Of a stretch of DNA of 48,048 nt, positions 7,792 through 14,814 are shown piece after piece (the stretch's first letter is position 1; the number at the start of each line of letters is the position of its first letter). The translations under genes and the position numbers were made by a program. Location of the stretch: contig JASJCR010000075.1 in the NCBI GenBank assembly GCA_030065875.1, positions 1-48,048 on the forward strand, in the 5' to 3' direction. The DNA is from Ardenticatenaceae bacterium. GTDB taxonomy: Bacteria; Chloroflexota; Anaerolineae; Promineifilales; Promineifilaceae. The notes beneath the pieces were generated by a model. The model did no database searches. It worked only from the letters and a program-made list of their open reading frames with translations, and was not told where the DNA came from.

Positions 7792-9033
7792 ATGGCGCGC
7801 AAAAAAATCGGGCTGCTCATTGGGGATGAAAATGATTGGCCGACCACGTTACAGGGGCTGTCAAATTACTACGCGAAGGGCATTGGCTGGCAAGATCAAA
7901 ATTATCAGCTGGATTATGAGCGGATTCGCATTGAGCCATTTCCGCTGACGGCCGACACCGAGTACGATGTCGTTATCGACCGGCTCGCCTATTGGCACTT
8001 AAACCCCCGCGAATGGCTTAAAAAAGCCGCCCTGCTCAACCAAACGTATCTTCTAAACAACCCGTTTACCTTTCAAAGCATGGAAAAACATTCCGCCTAC
8101 TGCGCCATGCTGCGGTTGGGGCTCCACATTCCCGAAACGTGGCTCATCCCCCAAAAACATCCACCGGCCGGTTTTGAAGATAAATTCTTGACCACCGCCG
8201 GAAGATATCACGACCTGTTTAGCTTGCCCGATATCGCTCGGAAAATCGGATACCCCCTCTTTATGAAGCCGTTTGACGGCGGCGGATGGCGCGGCGTGAG
8301 CATGATCGACAGTGAAAAAACGTTGATGCGCGCTTATGATGAATCCAGTCACACCCTCATGCACCTGCAAAAAGGGCTGGACAATTATGAGGTATTTGTG
8401 CGCTGTCTCGGCATCGGGCCGCAAATTGGAACGTTTCATTATGATCCCAGCCAGCCGCTGCACGGCCGCTACATTGTGGATCATCAGTTTTTAAATGATG
8501 AACAGGGTTGGGAAGTCCAAACGATCACCAAAATTATCAACAGCTTCTTTCGCTGGGATTTTAACTCCTGCGAAATGATCCTCAAAGACAATACGATGTG
8601 GCCGATCGATTTTGCCAACGCCTGTCCGGATATCGCCCTGACGAGTTTGCATTATTACTACCCCTGGGCGATTAAATCCCTCTTCGCCTGGTCAGCTTTT
8701 TGCGCCGTCAAAGACCGGCCGGTCCACATTACCATGAATATTAAACCTTATTTTGAAATTGCCGACTCCGATCGATCATATCGGGAGAAGCTGGAGGCGT
8801 ACCGCCATCTGGCCGACGATCATCTCGAAGCCGAGGCGTTTGAAGAATTTAAGGAGTTAGCCCTGGCCAATCTCGATGAGGTAATGTGGCACTTTGTGCA
8901 AACGCCGGATTTTGACCACACCATTGTGGAAACGGTTCAAACCACCTTTCCATATCACGAACACGACCAATTTATCGCCCACTACCGCGGCCTGATCAAC
9001 CACTGGGTTGAAGCTGAAAGCGCTCAATATTAA
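7792..9033 (+). CDS. ATP-grasp superfamily ligase
   Basis: 413 aa; GGAG lies 9 nt before the ATG. The central region shows ATP-grasp features: a lysine in IGYPLFMKPFDGGGWRGVSM (about residues 155-175) that would bind ATP phosphates, a glycine-rich loop after it, an acidic strand with NYEVFVRCL, and metal-site-like acidic and Asn residues around WPIDFANACPD (about 265-275). ATP-grasp enzymes form an acyl-phosphate and join it to an amine or thiol; RimK-like peptide ligases are the nearest known class. The acceptor is unknown. The preceding pair of esterases suggests that the product, or a related ester or amide, is also hydrolysed by the cluster. Confidence 0.75.
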   Translation: MARKKIGLLIGDENDWPTTLQGLSNYYAKGIGWQDQNYQLDYERIRIEPFPLTADTEYDVVIDRLAYWHLNPREWLKKAALLNQTYLLNNPFTFQSMEKHSAYCAMLRLGLHIPETWLIPQKHPPAGFEDKFLTTAGRYHDLFSLPDIARKIGYPLFMKPFDGGGWRGVSMIDSEKTLMRAYDESSHTLMHLQKGLDNYEVFVRCLGIGPQIGTFHYDPSQPLHGRYIVDHQFLNDEQGWEVQTITKIINSFFRWDFNSCEMILKDNTMWPIDFANACPDIALTSLHYYYPWAIKSLFAWSAFCAVKDRPVHITMNIKPYFEIADSDRSYREKLEAYRHLADDHLEAEAFEEFKELALANLDEVMWHFVQTPDFDHTIVETVQTTFPYHEHDQFIAHYRGLINHWVEAESAQY

Positions 9034-9122
9034 ATTGTCCGGTCAATTTTTACGAGTCAGTAACATTTTTCCTGTAATCTCTGAAGACCAATCTCAATTC
9101 CATCAAATCACCGTCTTCAGCT

Positions 9123-9731
9123 ATGCAGACCTATTCCCATTATATAATGACCAAGGCGTATGAACGTTACGCTAAAAAAAACGGGGCCCCCTCAAATTTC
9201 CCTCCCCTGGCCAAAAAAGCTTTGATGTGGGGATCAATCGCTCCGGATATTCCCCTAATCCTGATCTCAATCGGCTTTATTCTCTATGATCTCAGCCAGG
9301 GAAATTTAGCCCCACCAACACCAGATGGCTCCGGCCCTCAGTCAGCTACCGGCTACCTGTTTGAGTATATGTTTTTTAATACATGGTGGGTCAAAGCAGC
9401 GCACAATTTATTCCATGGGCCCTTGATGGTTGTGGGGTATATCACCCTCGGCTACTTTGGCTGGAAAAAAAATCGGGTGTGGGGGACGCCCCTCTTCTGG
9501 TTGGGAATCGCCTGTCTATTTCACACCTTAATCGATATCCCGCTGCATTATGATGATGGCCCCCTGCTCCTCTTTCCGTTTGAATGGAATATTCGCTTTT
9601 ACAGCCCGGTCAGCTACTGGGATCCCAATCGATACGGAAGGGAGTTTGCGATATTTGAACACGCCCTGATTGGGATGATGTTGATTTGGCTTATCTGGGA
9701 TTGGTGGCGCGGCCGCCGGCCGGCAAATTAG
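9123..9731 (+). CDS. YdjM-like membrane-bound putative hydrolase
   Basis: 202 aa with about four membrane segments. The family hallmarks of PF04307 (YdjM-like, putative metal-dependent hydrolase) are present: an N-terminal HY.MTKAYERY segment, GSIAPDIPLI, the histidine motif NLFHGPLMV and LFHTLIDIPLHYDDGPLL, where conserved His and Asp residues could bind metal. Function in this family is not well defined. The ribosome site is weak. The stop overlaps the convergent moaA stop by 4 bp. It is separated by 89 bp from the ATP-grasp gene, so co-transcription is possible but not shown. Confidence 0.65.
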   Translation: MQTYSHYIMTKAYERYAKKNGAPSNFPPLAKKALMWGSIAPDIPLILISIGFILYDLSQGNLAPPTPDGSGPQSATGYLFEYMFFNTWWVKAAHNLFHGPLMVVGYITLGYFGWKKNRVWGTPLFWLGIACLFHTLIDIPLHYDDGPLLLFPFEWNIRFYSPVSYWDPNRYGREFAIFEHALIGMMLIWLIWDWWRGRRPAN

Positions 9732-10762
9732 CCACCCAAACGATACATCTCCGCGCCCTTGCGCGGCAGGCGGGTAAATGAAGTGCGCAGTTCCGAGTAG
9801 CGATCCACTCGCTGCGACCAAACTCCCGCAATGATTTCCTTTAAACCCTGATCGCTGGTTCCATCTCGAAGAGGGGTCCGCAAATCAAGCTGATTGGTGC
9901 CAAACAAACAGGTGTAATATTCACCGGCGGCCGACAGGCGTACCCGGGTGCAATCCCCGCAAAATGGCTTCGTAACCGAAGCCACAATCCCGATCTCGTT
10001 TTCCCCATCAAGATAGCGGTAGCGATTAGCGACTTCCCCGCGATAGTTGGGAGGCACCGGCTCCAGGGGCAATTCAGCGTCGATTCGCTTAAAAATGTCT
10101 TCGGCCGTCACCACATCATCGAGCCGCCAGCCGTTTAAATTACCCACATCCATATATTCGATATAGCGCACAATCACATTTCGCGATTTAAAGTAGCGGG
10201 CCAAATCGACAATCGTGTGATCGTTAACGCCGCGCTTTACGACACAGTTAACCTTCATATTGTCAAACCCGGCCGCCTGAGAGGCCTCAATCGCTTCCAA
10301 AACGCGGGAGACGCTGGATTTTGCCCCATTCATCGTCGAAAAAACCGTTTCATCCAGCGAATCCAGGCTGACGGTGATGCGGTGCAATCCGGCATCCTTT
10401 AAACGTTGAACCACCGGCTTCAAAAAGTAACCGTTGGTGGTCATGGCAATATCGTCGATCGTGGGAATCTCCGCCCACGCTGCAATAATTTTTTCCAGAT
10501 TGGGTCGAATCAGCGGCTCGCCACCGGTAATCCGCAATTTGGTGACCCCCAGCTCGGCAAATAAATGGGCCAGGCGAATTAGCTCATCATCGCTGAGCAG
10601 CTGATGATTGGGCAAAAAATCGTAATCGGCCCCAAAAATTTCGGCCGGCATGCAGTATGGGCAGCGAAAATTGCATTTATCCATCACAGAAATTCGCAAA
10701 TCACGCATCGGGCGACCAAATTTGTCGCGCAGTGTTAGAGGTGGGGAAGCGGAATTGTTCAT
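9728..10762 (-). CDS. moaA: GTP 3',8-cyclase MoaA
   Basis: 344 aa from ATG 10762. MoaA is a radical SAM enzyme that converts GTP to 3',8-cyclo-GTP in the first step of molybdenum cofactor synthesis. The SAM cluster motif is Cys30, Cys34 and Cys37 (CNFRCPYC). The GGEPL motif follows. A second cluster group CGDCTRVRL with a later Cys (YYTCLFG) is near the C terminus, and the protein ends with the typical GG. The frame could begin at TTG 10807, but that codon sits inside a putative -35 element, so the ATG is preferred. No other molybdenum cofactor gene is in the window. Confidence 0.95.
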   Translation of the reverse strand: MNNSASPPLTLRDKFGRPMRDLRISVMDKCNFRCPYCMPAEIFGADYDFLPNHQLLSDDELIRLAHLFAELGVTKLRITGGEPLIRPNLEKIIAAWAEIPTIDDIAMTTNGYFLKPVVQRLKDAGLHRITVSLDSLDETVFSTMNGAKSSVSRVLEAIEASQAAGFDNMKVNCVVKRGVNDHTIVDLARYFKSRNVIVRYIEYMDVGNLNGWRLDDVVTAEDIFKRIDAELPLEPVPPNYRGEVANRYRYLDGENEIGIVASVTKPFCGDCTRVRLSAAGEYYTCLFGTNQLDLRTPLRDGTSDQGLKEIIAGVWSQRVDRYSELRTSFTRLPRKGAEMYRLGG

Positions 10763-10780
10763 AGGGTTTTGATTGGGTTG

Positions 10781-10807
10781 ATTGTATGACAAGCCAAGAT
10801 AAGTCAA
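10781..10807 (-). promoter_or_regulatory. Possible moaA promoter
   Basis: Minus strand: TTGACT (10802-10807) and TACAAT (10781-10786) with a short 15-bp spacer. This would give a very short leader before ATG 10762. The spacing is sub-optimal, and another TATAAT-like block lies at about 10812-10817. Confidence 0.35.
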
Positions 10808-11044
10808 GGGTCATTATAATCAACTCAGCTGGCGAATTACAATGAATCATATATATCTTTGTTGCGGCTCAAATGAGACAGGTAAAACAGCACCGCTCAA
10901 AAAAAGGTGGCTATTTCTGAAGGTGATAAGATTGAATATTTAAAATCAGGATGACACGAATTTATAGGATTATCTCTTTAGGTAAGTTACAAAAAGTTTT
11001 CTGAAGAAGGTGTCCTCAGAGCGCGTAGCGCAGAACCGTAGGTT

Positions 11045-11127
11045 CGCAGATTTTCGCAGATTAGAGAGAGAAATCTGTGAAAATCTGTGTTAATCCGTGG
11101 CTTTTTTTAACAATTCTTTTTGTAAAC
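11045..11127. repeat. MITE-like inverted repeat, copy 1
   Basis: This is part of the 565-bp gene-free stretch 10808-11372. Arms 11045-11062 and 11072-11089 are complementary with two mismatches, built on the CGCAGATTTTCGCAGATT / AATCTGTGAAAATCTGTG theme of a widely dispersed bacterial repeat. The segment 11077-11127 matches 36954-37004 at 49 of 51 positions, including the TTAATCCGTGGCTTTTTTT block. No transposase is associated with either copy. Confidence 0.7.
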
Positions 11128-11236
11128 GACCTAAAGTGGGAAAATTCGTAAAATTTGCAAAATCTTGTTTTAAATTTTGAACAGTGACCCACTGAATAGA
11201 GATCCCCTTAAATCTGTAATTGAACTGTAATCTTTT

Positions 11237-11266
11237 TGTAACGAACTCTTAACCGGAGTCGTCTAA
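11237..11266 (+). promoter_or_regulatory. ECF-sigma-type promoter for the thioredoxin-like lipoprotein
   Basis: TGTAAC (11237-11242), a 17-bp spacer and CGTCTAA (11260-11266) match the -35 (TGTAAC/GAAC-type) and -10 (CGTC-type) elements of ECF sigma promoters such as the SigX/SigW group. Transcription near 11273 would leave about a 100-nt leader before 11373. No sigma factor gene is in the window. Confidence 0.5.
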
Positions 11267-11372
11267 AGTCGAAGCGAATCACTTGAGCAAACTGCTGCCT
11301 ACCTTGAAAATAAACGGCAGTTTGTCTCAAATATGGAGATGAGACGCAAAAAACTGGAGAGTTAAGGAAAAT

Positions 11373-12182
11373 ATGATGTTCTCAATAACAAATCGACTGA
11401 AATTTTGGGCTGCTTCACTGGCCGTTCTGGCCCTGCTGCTCGCTGCTTGTTCTTCGCAAACACCAGCTGGCTCGGCCCCCGAACCGGCCGCCTCAGAGCC
11501 ACAAAGTGAAGAGGTGATGGACGAGTCACCTGATGAAGCGATGTCGGATGAAGACATGGATGAAGACATGATGGAAGAGGAGACCCATGATGACACCATG
11601 ATGGATGACGAAATGGCCGCTGAATCCTCCGATGAAGAGATGATGGATGACGAATCCCATGACGATAGCATGATGGATGGAGAAATGTCCGATGAGTCAT
11701 CTGCAGAAGAGATGTCTGATGAAGAGATGATGTCCGAAACCGCCGTCTGGCAAACAATCCCCCTCACCAATGTTGCCAATGGGGAAAGCTATACCCTGGC
11801 CGATTTTAAAGGAAAAACCGTTTATGTAGAACCGATGGCTACCTGGTGCACCAACTGTCGCCGCCAGCTGCAAAATGTCCAGCAGGCAATAAATACCTTG
11901 GGGGATCAGGAAGAGATCGTTTTTATCGCCCTGAGTCTGGAAACCAACCTGGGTGATGGTGATTTGGCCAATTATGCGGCGAACGAAGGCTTCTCCATGG
12001 TTTTCAGCGTCATGTCGGAAGAGTTATTAACCGCCCTGGTCGATGAGTTCGGCCGCAGTGCCGCCAACGCCCCTTCAACTCCTCATTTTGTCATTCGGCC
12101 GGATGGCACCTTTACCGAGCTATCAACCGGTTTTGAAGACCCGGCTGAGGTGATTGAGTTTATCAACAGCAACAGCGGCTAA
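11373..12182 (+). CDS. Thioredoxin/TlpA-like lipoprotein with Met/Asp/Glu-rich linker
   Basis: 269 aa. A lipoprotein signal ends at LLLAAC (Cys26), so the mature protein should be lipid-anchored outside the membrane. Residues about 45-130 are a low-complexity linker rich in Asp, Glu, Ser and Met, with two near-identical HDD(T/S)MMD blocks. A thioredoxin-like domain follows from about 135, with the redox motif CTNC (159-162) in TWCTNCRRQ and a late cis-Pro region (APSTPHFVI). The family (TlpA/ResA-like) reduces or transfers disulfides in exported proteins. The next gene is a CcdA-like membrane reductase, the usual electron donor. AAGGA lies 4 nt before ATG 11373 and 7 nt before ATG 11376, so either Met may start. 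Confidence 0.85.
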   Translation: MMFSITNRLKFWAASLAVLALLLAACSSQTPAGSAPEPAASEPQSEEVMDESPDEAMSDEDMDEDMMEEETHDDTMMDDEMAAESSDEEMMDDESHDDSMMDGEMSDESSAEEMSDEEMMSETAVWQTIPLTNVANGESYTLADFKGKTVYVEPMATWCTNCRRQLQNVQQAINTLGDQEEIVFIALSLETNLGDGDLANYAANEGFSMVFSVMSEELLTALVDEFGRSAANAPSTPHFVIRPDGTFTELSTGFEDPAEVIEFINSNSG

Positions 12183-12199
12183 ATTTCAATTCTTACATC

Positions 12200-12236
12200 A
12201 ATGAGGTGCTGGTCGATAATCGGCCGGCACCTCATT
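12200..12236 (+). other. Long intercistronic hairpin between the thioredoxin-like and CcdA-like genes
   Basis: A 17-bp stem (15 Watson-Crick and two G-U pairs) with a 3-nt TAA loop at 12217-12219. The outer 10 bp are perfect: AATGAGGTGC with GCACCTCATT. There is no T-run, so it is not a classical terminator. It could protect the upstream message or set the expression ratio of the two genes. Confidence 0.6.
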
Positions 12237-12250
12237 CGGGAAACAGCACC

Positions 12251-12916
12251 ATGTCAGCACTTCTTGAAGCATTTATTTTGGGCAACAGCGCTATCCTCAC
12301 CAACGTTTGTATTCTTCCCCTTTACCCCGGTCTGCTGGCCTTTTTGGCCGGGCAAACCGATCAGCAAGGTCAATCCTCCGCCACAAGATGGCTTGGTTTG
12401 TTTGTTCTGGCAGGGGTTTTGACCCTGATGATTGCCATCGGCGGGATTTTCTTTTTTCTAAAGCAGCCGATTAGCCGGATTTTGCCATTCCTCCTGCCCA
12501 TAATTTATGCGATTGTCATTTTAATGGGTATCCTGCTGCTCTCCGGTCGTAATCCGTTTAAAGGGTTGACGGCGGTGGATTCACCCACAGCCAAAAATCC
12601 GTTTGCAAGCGCTTATTTGTATGGCCTGCTCTTGGGGCCAATGACCCTGCCATGCACCGGTCCGGTCATCGTCAGTGCTTTCTTATTGGGAGCCGGAAGT
12701 ACCAGCGGGTTGTCGTTTGAGCTCCTCTACTTCACCGTTTTTGGTCTGGGTTTTGGATGGCCGCTGGTTTTGCTGCCGTTTATCGCCGGCACCCTGCAGC
12801 GGCGCTTTATCGGCTGGATGACGGCCAATGTGACCCTGTTAAACCGGGTTTCAGGCGGGCTCCTCATCGCCATTGGTTTATTTGGCATTTACGCCGATTT
12901 GCTGACCAATCTGTAG
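12251..12916 (+). CDS. CcdA/DsbD-type transmembrane electron-transfer protein
   Basis: 221 aa from ATG 12251; an in-frame GTG at 12206 lies inside the intercistronic hairpin and is less likely. Six hydrophobic segments are visible. The two conserved cysteines of the CcdA/DsbD membrane core are present: NVCILPLYPG near the N terminus, and MTLPCTGPVI in the fourth segment. This family moves reducing equivalents from cytoplasmic thioredoxin to extracytoplasmic partners. Its placement directly behind a thioredoxin-like lipoprotein fits that role, with the lipoprotein as acceptor. The downstream HAD gene converges and ends 10 bp away. Confidence 0.85.
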   Translation: MSALLEAFILGNSAILTNVCILPLYPGLLAFLAGQTDQQGQSSATRWLGLFVLAGVLTLMIAIGGIFFFLKQPISRILPFLLPIIYAIVILMGILLLSGRNPFKGLTAVDSPTAKNPFASAYLYGLLLGPMTLPCTGPVIVSAFLLGAGSTSGLSFELLYFTVFGLGFGWPLVLLPFIAGTLQRRFIGWMTANVTLLNRVSGGLLIAIGLFGIYADLLTNL

Positions 12917-12925
12917 CTTCGTAAA

Positions 12926-13549
12926 TCAAACCCCACTCAAGGGCAGAAGGGCCGGCAAATCGATATCAGGGACGTAAAGAATCCCCGGCAAGCCCACCGC
13001 TTGAGCCCCTTCGATATTGCCCGGATTGTCATCGATAAAAACCGCTTCGTCCGGAGCGCAATTTAAGCGAGTCAGGGTGCGCAGATATATTTCCGGGTCC
13101 GGTTTCATGACTCCCTCTTCGGCCGAAACCACAATGAGATCAAACGCATCCCCTACGCTGAACTCATCTGTCAATACGCTCCGCAAATCATCAAAAGCAT
13201 TGCTGATAATGGCCGTCTGATAGCGGGTGCGCCAGCTGCGAATCCAGTCGATCATGGCGTAATCAAATGCATCGCCTACCCAAAAATCATGCCTCAGCTG
13301 CCCTTGGTCCGCCGGTGATAAACCTAAATATTGAGCGACAGCCTCCCAGTGGGCATCGATTGACGTTTGGCCGGTTTGGGCGGCCGTGCCCAAATCACTG
13401 TTAAACACCAGGTGTTCTACGGAACCGTGAGCCAACCCCAATCGTTCATCCCATTGATGGCGAAATTGATGGGTTTTTGTGCGCAGCATCACCCCTCCGA
13501 CATCAAAAATAACCGCTTTGAGCTTCTCCACTTTGAATTTGGATAACAT
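12926..13549 (-). CDS. HAD-superfamily hydrolase (subfamily IA)
   Basis: 207 aa. HAD motif I reads VIFDVGGVM at about residues 14-22, with Gly replacing the second Asp as in YihX-like and other IA members. Motif II is AIISNA (about 123-128), motif III is the Lys in GVMKPDPEIY, and motif IV is FIDDNPGNI. This is a soluble phosphatase or related phosphotransferase; the substrate is not predictable. GAGG lies about 11 nt before the ATG. The gene is divergent from the SOS-type promoter at 13594 and convergent with the CcdA-like gene. Confidence 0.85.
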   Translation of the reverse strand: MLSKFKVEKLKAVIFDVGGVMLRTKTHQFRHQWDERLGLAHGSVEHLVFNSDLGTAAQTGQTSIDAHWEAVAQYLGLSPADQGQLRHDFWVGDAFDYAMIDWIRSWRTRYQTAIISNAFDDLRSVLTDEFSVGDAFDLIVVSAEEGVMKPDPEIYLRTLTRLNCAPDEAVFIDDNPGNIEGAQAVGLPGILYVPDIDLPALLPLSGV

Positions 13550-13593
13550 CTGAATAATTCCTCTAAATTTCGCGAATTTGCCCCCATTTTACC

Positions 13594-13622
13594 TTGACAA
13601 TCGTTAGAACGAGGGGTATTAT
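13594..13622 (+). promoter_or_regulatory. Strong sigma-70-type promoter for the unknown membrane gene
   Basis: TTGACA (13594-13599) and TATTAT (13617-13622) are separated by exactly 17 bp. The spacer carries TTAGAACGA, as in the recA promoter. The elements lie 98 bp upstream of the start codon at 13720. Confidence 0.75.
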
Positions 13623-13632
13623 ACGTAGAGTA

Positions 13633-13654
13633 ATATAGAACAAAAGTTCTATAT
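13633..13654 (+). promoter_or_regulatory. LexA (SOS) box of the 13720 membrane gene
   Basis: Perfect 9-bp arms ATATAGAAC (13633-13641) and GTTCTATAT (13646-13654) flank AAAA. The core is GAAC-N4-GTTC, the same box type as at recA. It lies just downstream of the -10 element, a repressing position. Confidence 0.7.
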
Positions 13655-13719
13655 TTGTTTATTTGAGTTTTGATGCATCAATGATGCATTTTGCGGTCTC
13701 ACCGTAAGGAGAAAACAAG

Positions 13720-14442
13720 ATGGCCCAACATACGATGCCGTTTGATCGAAGGCCGCTCAACAACAACATACCGGCAGTATTAGCTGCTTTTTGGGACGCG
13801 CGCAACCGCTCATTGGTCATAGCTACCGTTTTAGCCCTGGCGCTTTTTGCTTTTGAAATTTTTAATTTTGATACGACAAAGTTTGCGCTCACTGATTTAC
13901 TGGGTGAAACCTCTTTCATGGGTTTAACCTGGGCCGCAATTTTAGCGTTTGCCTTTTGCGCCATTGACTTTGCCGGATTGGTCAAGATATTTACGCCCGA
14001 GCAGGGAGAAAATGAACCTCGTGAGGTTTGGTATTTGATGGGCGCCTGGCTTTTGGGGGCTACCATGAATTCGATCATGACCTGGTACGCGGTTTCAGTC
14101 CTTCTCATGCAGCGCCCATTGGGCACTGAAGTGCTCACCAGAGAGCAGCTTTTGACCTATGTGCCGATTTTTGTGGCGGTTTTAGTCTGGCTCACGCGAA
14201 TTCTGTTTATCGGATCCCTTTCAGTTGCGGGGGAGCATTTGATTGCTTCTTCGCGCAATTTGCGAGTTGATATTACAAAGTTGGAAGATGTTCCGGCGGC
14301 CCCACCGCAAAACAGGCGGCCTAACCGTCAAAACAAAACGCGTCAAACCGCTAAACCACCCGTCAGAGAAGGATCCAATACAAGTCGTGTGCGGCGCCGG
14401 CCGCCGGCGGCCGTGCCCATGAGCGCCAAACCGCGGCGCTAA
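13720..14442 (+). CDS. Unknown four-helix membrane protein with basic tail, probably SOS-regulated
   Basis: 240 aa; AAGGAG lies 7 nt before the ATG. I do not recognise a family. Four hydrophobic segments are visible at about residues 29-50, 66-90, 105-132 and 147-172. The C-terminal 60 residues are hydrophilic and rich in Arg, Pro, Lys and Gln (RRPNRQNKTRQTAKPPVREG), probably cytoplasmic and possibly binding nucleic acid or acidic lipid. The promoter is near-consensus and carries a perfect GAAC-N4-GTTC palindrome, so induction by DNA damage is inferred. A strong terminator follows, making it a single-gene unit. A role in division arrest, mobile-element biology or pilus function is possible but unsupported. 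Confidence 0.75.
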   Translation: MAQHTMPFDRRPLNNNIPAVLAAFWDARNRSLVIATVLALALFAFEIFNFDTTKFALTDLLGETSFMGLTWAAILAFAFCAIDFAGLVKIFTPEQGENEPREVWYLMGAWLLGATMNSIMTWYAVSVLLMQRPLGTEVLTREQLLTYVPIFVAVLVWLTRILFIGSLSVAGEHLIASSRNLRVDITKLEDVPAAPPQNRRPNRQNKTRQTAKPPVREGSNTSRVRRRPPAAVPMSAKPRR

Positions 14443-14480
14443 TCAGGCAATAAATTGTTCTACCAGACCAATTTCTACCA

Positions 14481-14520
14481 CCAACAAGGTCAAGCGTTTG
14501 CTTGACCTTGTTGGGTTTAT
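14481..14520 (+). terminator. Terminator after the 13720 membrane gene
   Basis: A perfect 15-bp stem, CCAACAAGGTCAAGC (14481-14495) with GCTTGACCTTGTTGG (14500-14514), with loop GTTT. It is followed by a short GTTTAT tail. The long stem compensates for the weak T-tract. Confidence 0.75.
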
Positions 14521-14625
14521 AGGACCTTCCTCTCATTGCCAAAGGGATTCTCACTTAGTACCCTCACCTATATATCTTTTTTTTTCATTTTTTGTTAATA
14601 ATTCTATTTATACGGTGATAACATC

Positions 14626-14814
14626 ATGAATTTTTTAATGTTTTTTCAATTTTTTGTGGAAGAGATGAAGGAACAGGGGCAGGGATTAGTGGAATATGGG
14701 TTGATTTTGGTCCTGGTTTCTGTCGCTGCGGTGGTTATCATGAGCACGCTGGGAGCAGAGTTAACCGGCGTCTTTAACGATATTGCCACCACATTTTCAA
14801 GTGCGACCAATTAA
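14626..14814 (+). CDS. Flp/Fap-type pilin
   Basis: 62 aa. The Flp prepilin signature is clear: a short basic/acidic leader ending with Gly, then QGLVEYGLILVLVSVAAVVI, with the Glu-Tyr pair characteristic of Flp pilins at the start of the hydrophobic helix. Cleavage by a TadV-type prepilin peptidase would be expected before the helix. Flp pilins form tight-adherence (Tad) pili, but no tad/cpa genes are in the window, so this is an isolated pilin gene. The ribosome site is weak. The stop overlaps the convergent recN stop by 4 bp. Confidence 0.8.
   Translation: MNFLMFFQFFVEEMKEQGQGLVEYGLILVLVSVAAVVIMSTLGAELTGVFNDIATTFSSATN

Noticed and set aside
11327..11779. Minus-strand Ser-rich frame opposite the thioredoxin-like lipoprotein
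   Set aside because: It is the antisense image of the Asp/Glu/Met-rich linker; the plus strand has a lipobox and CTNC domain.
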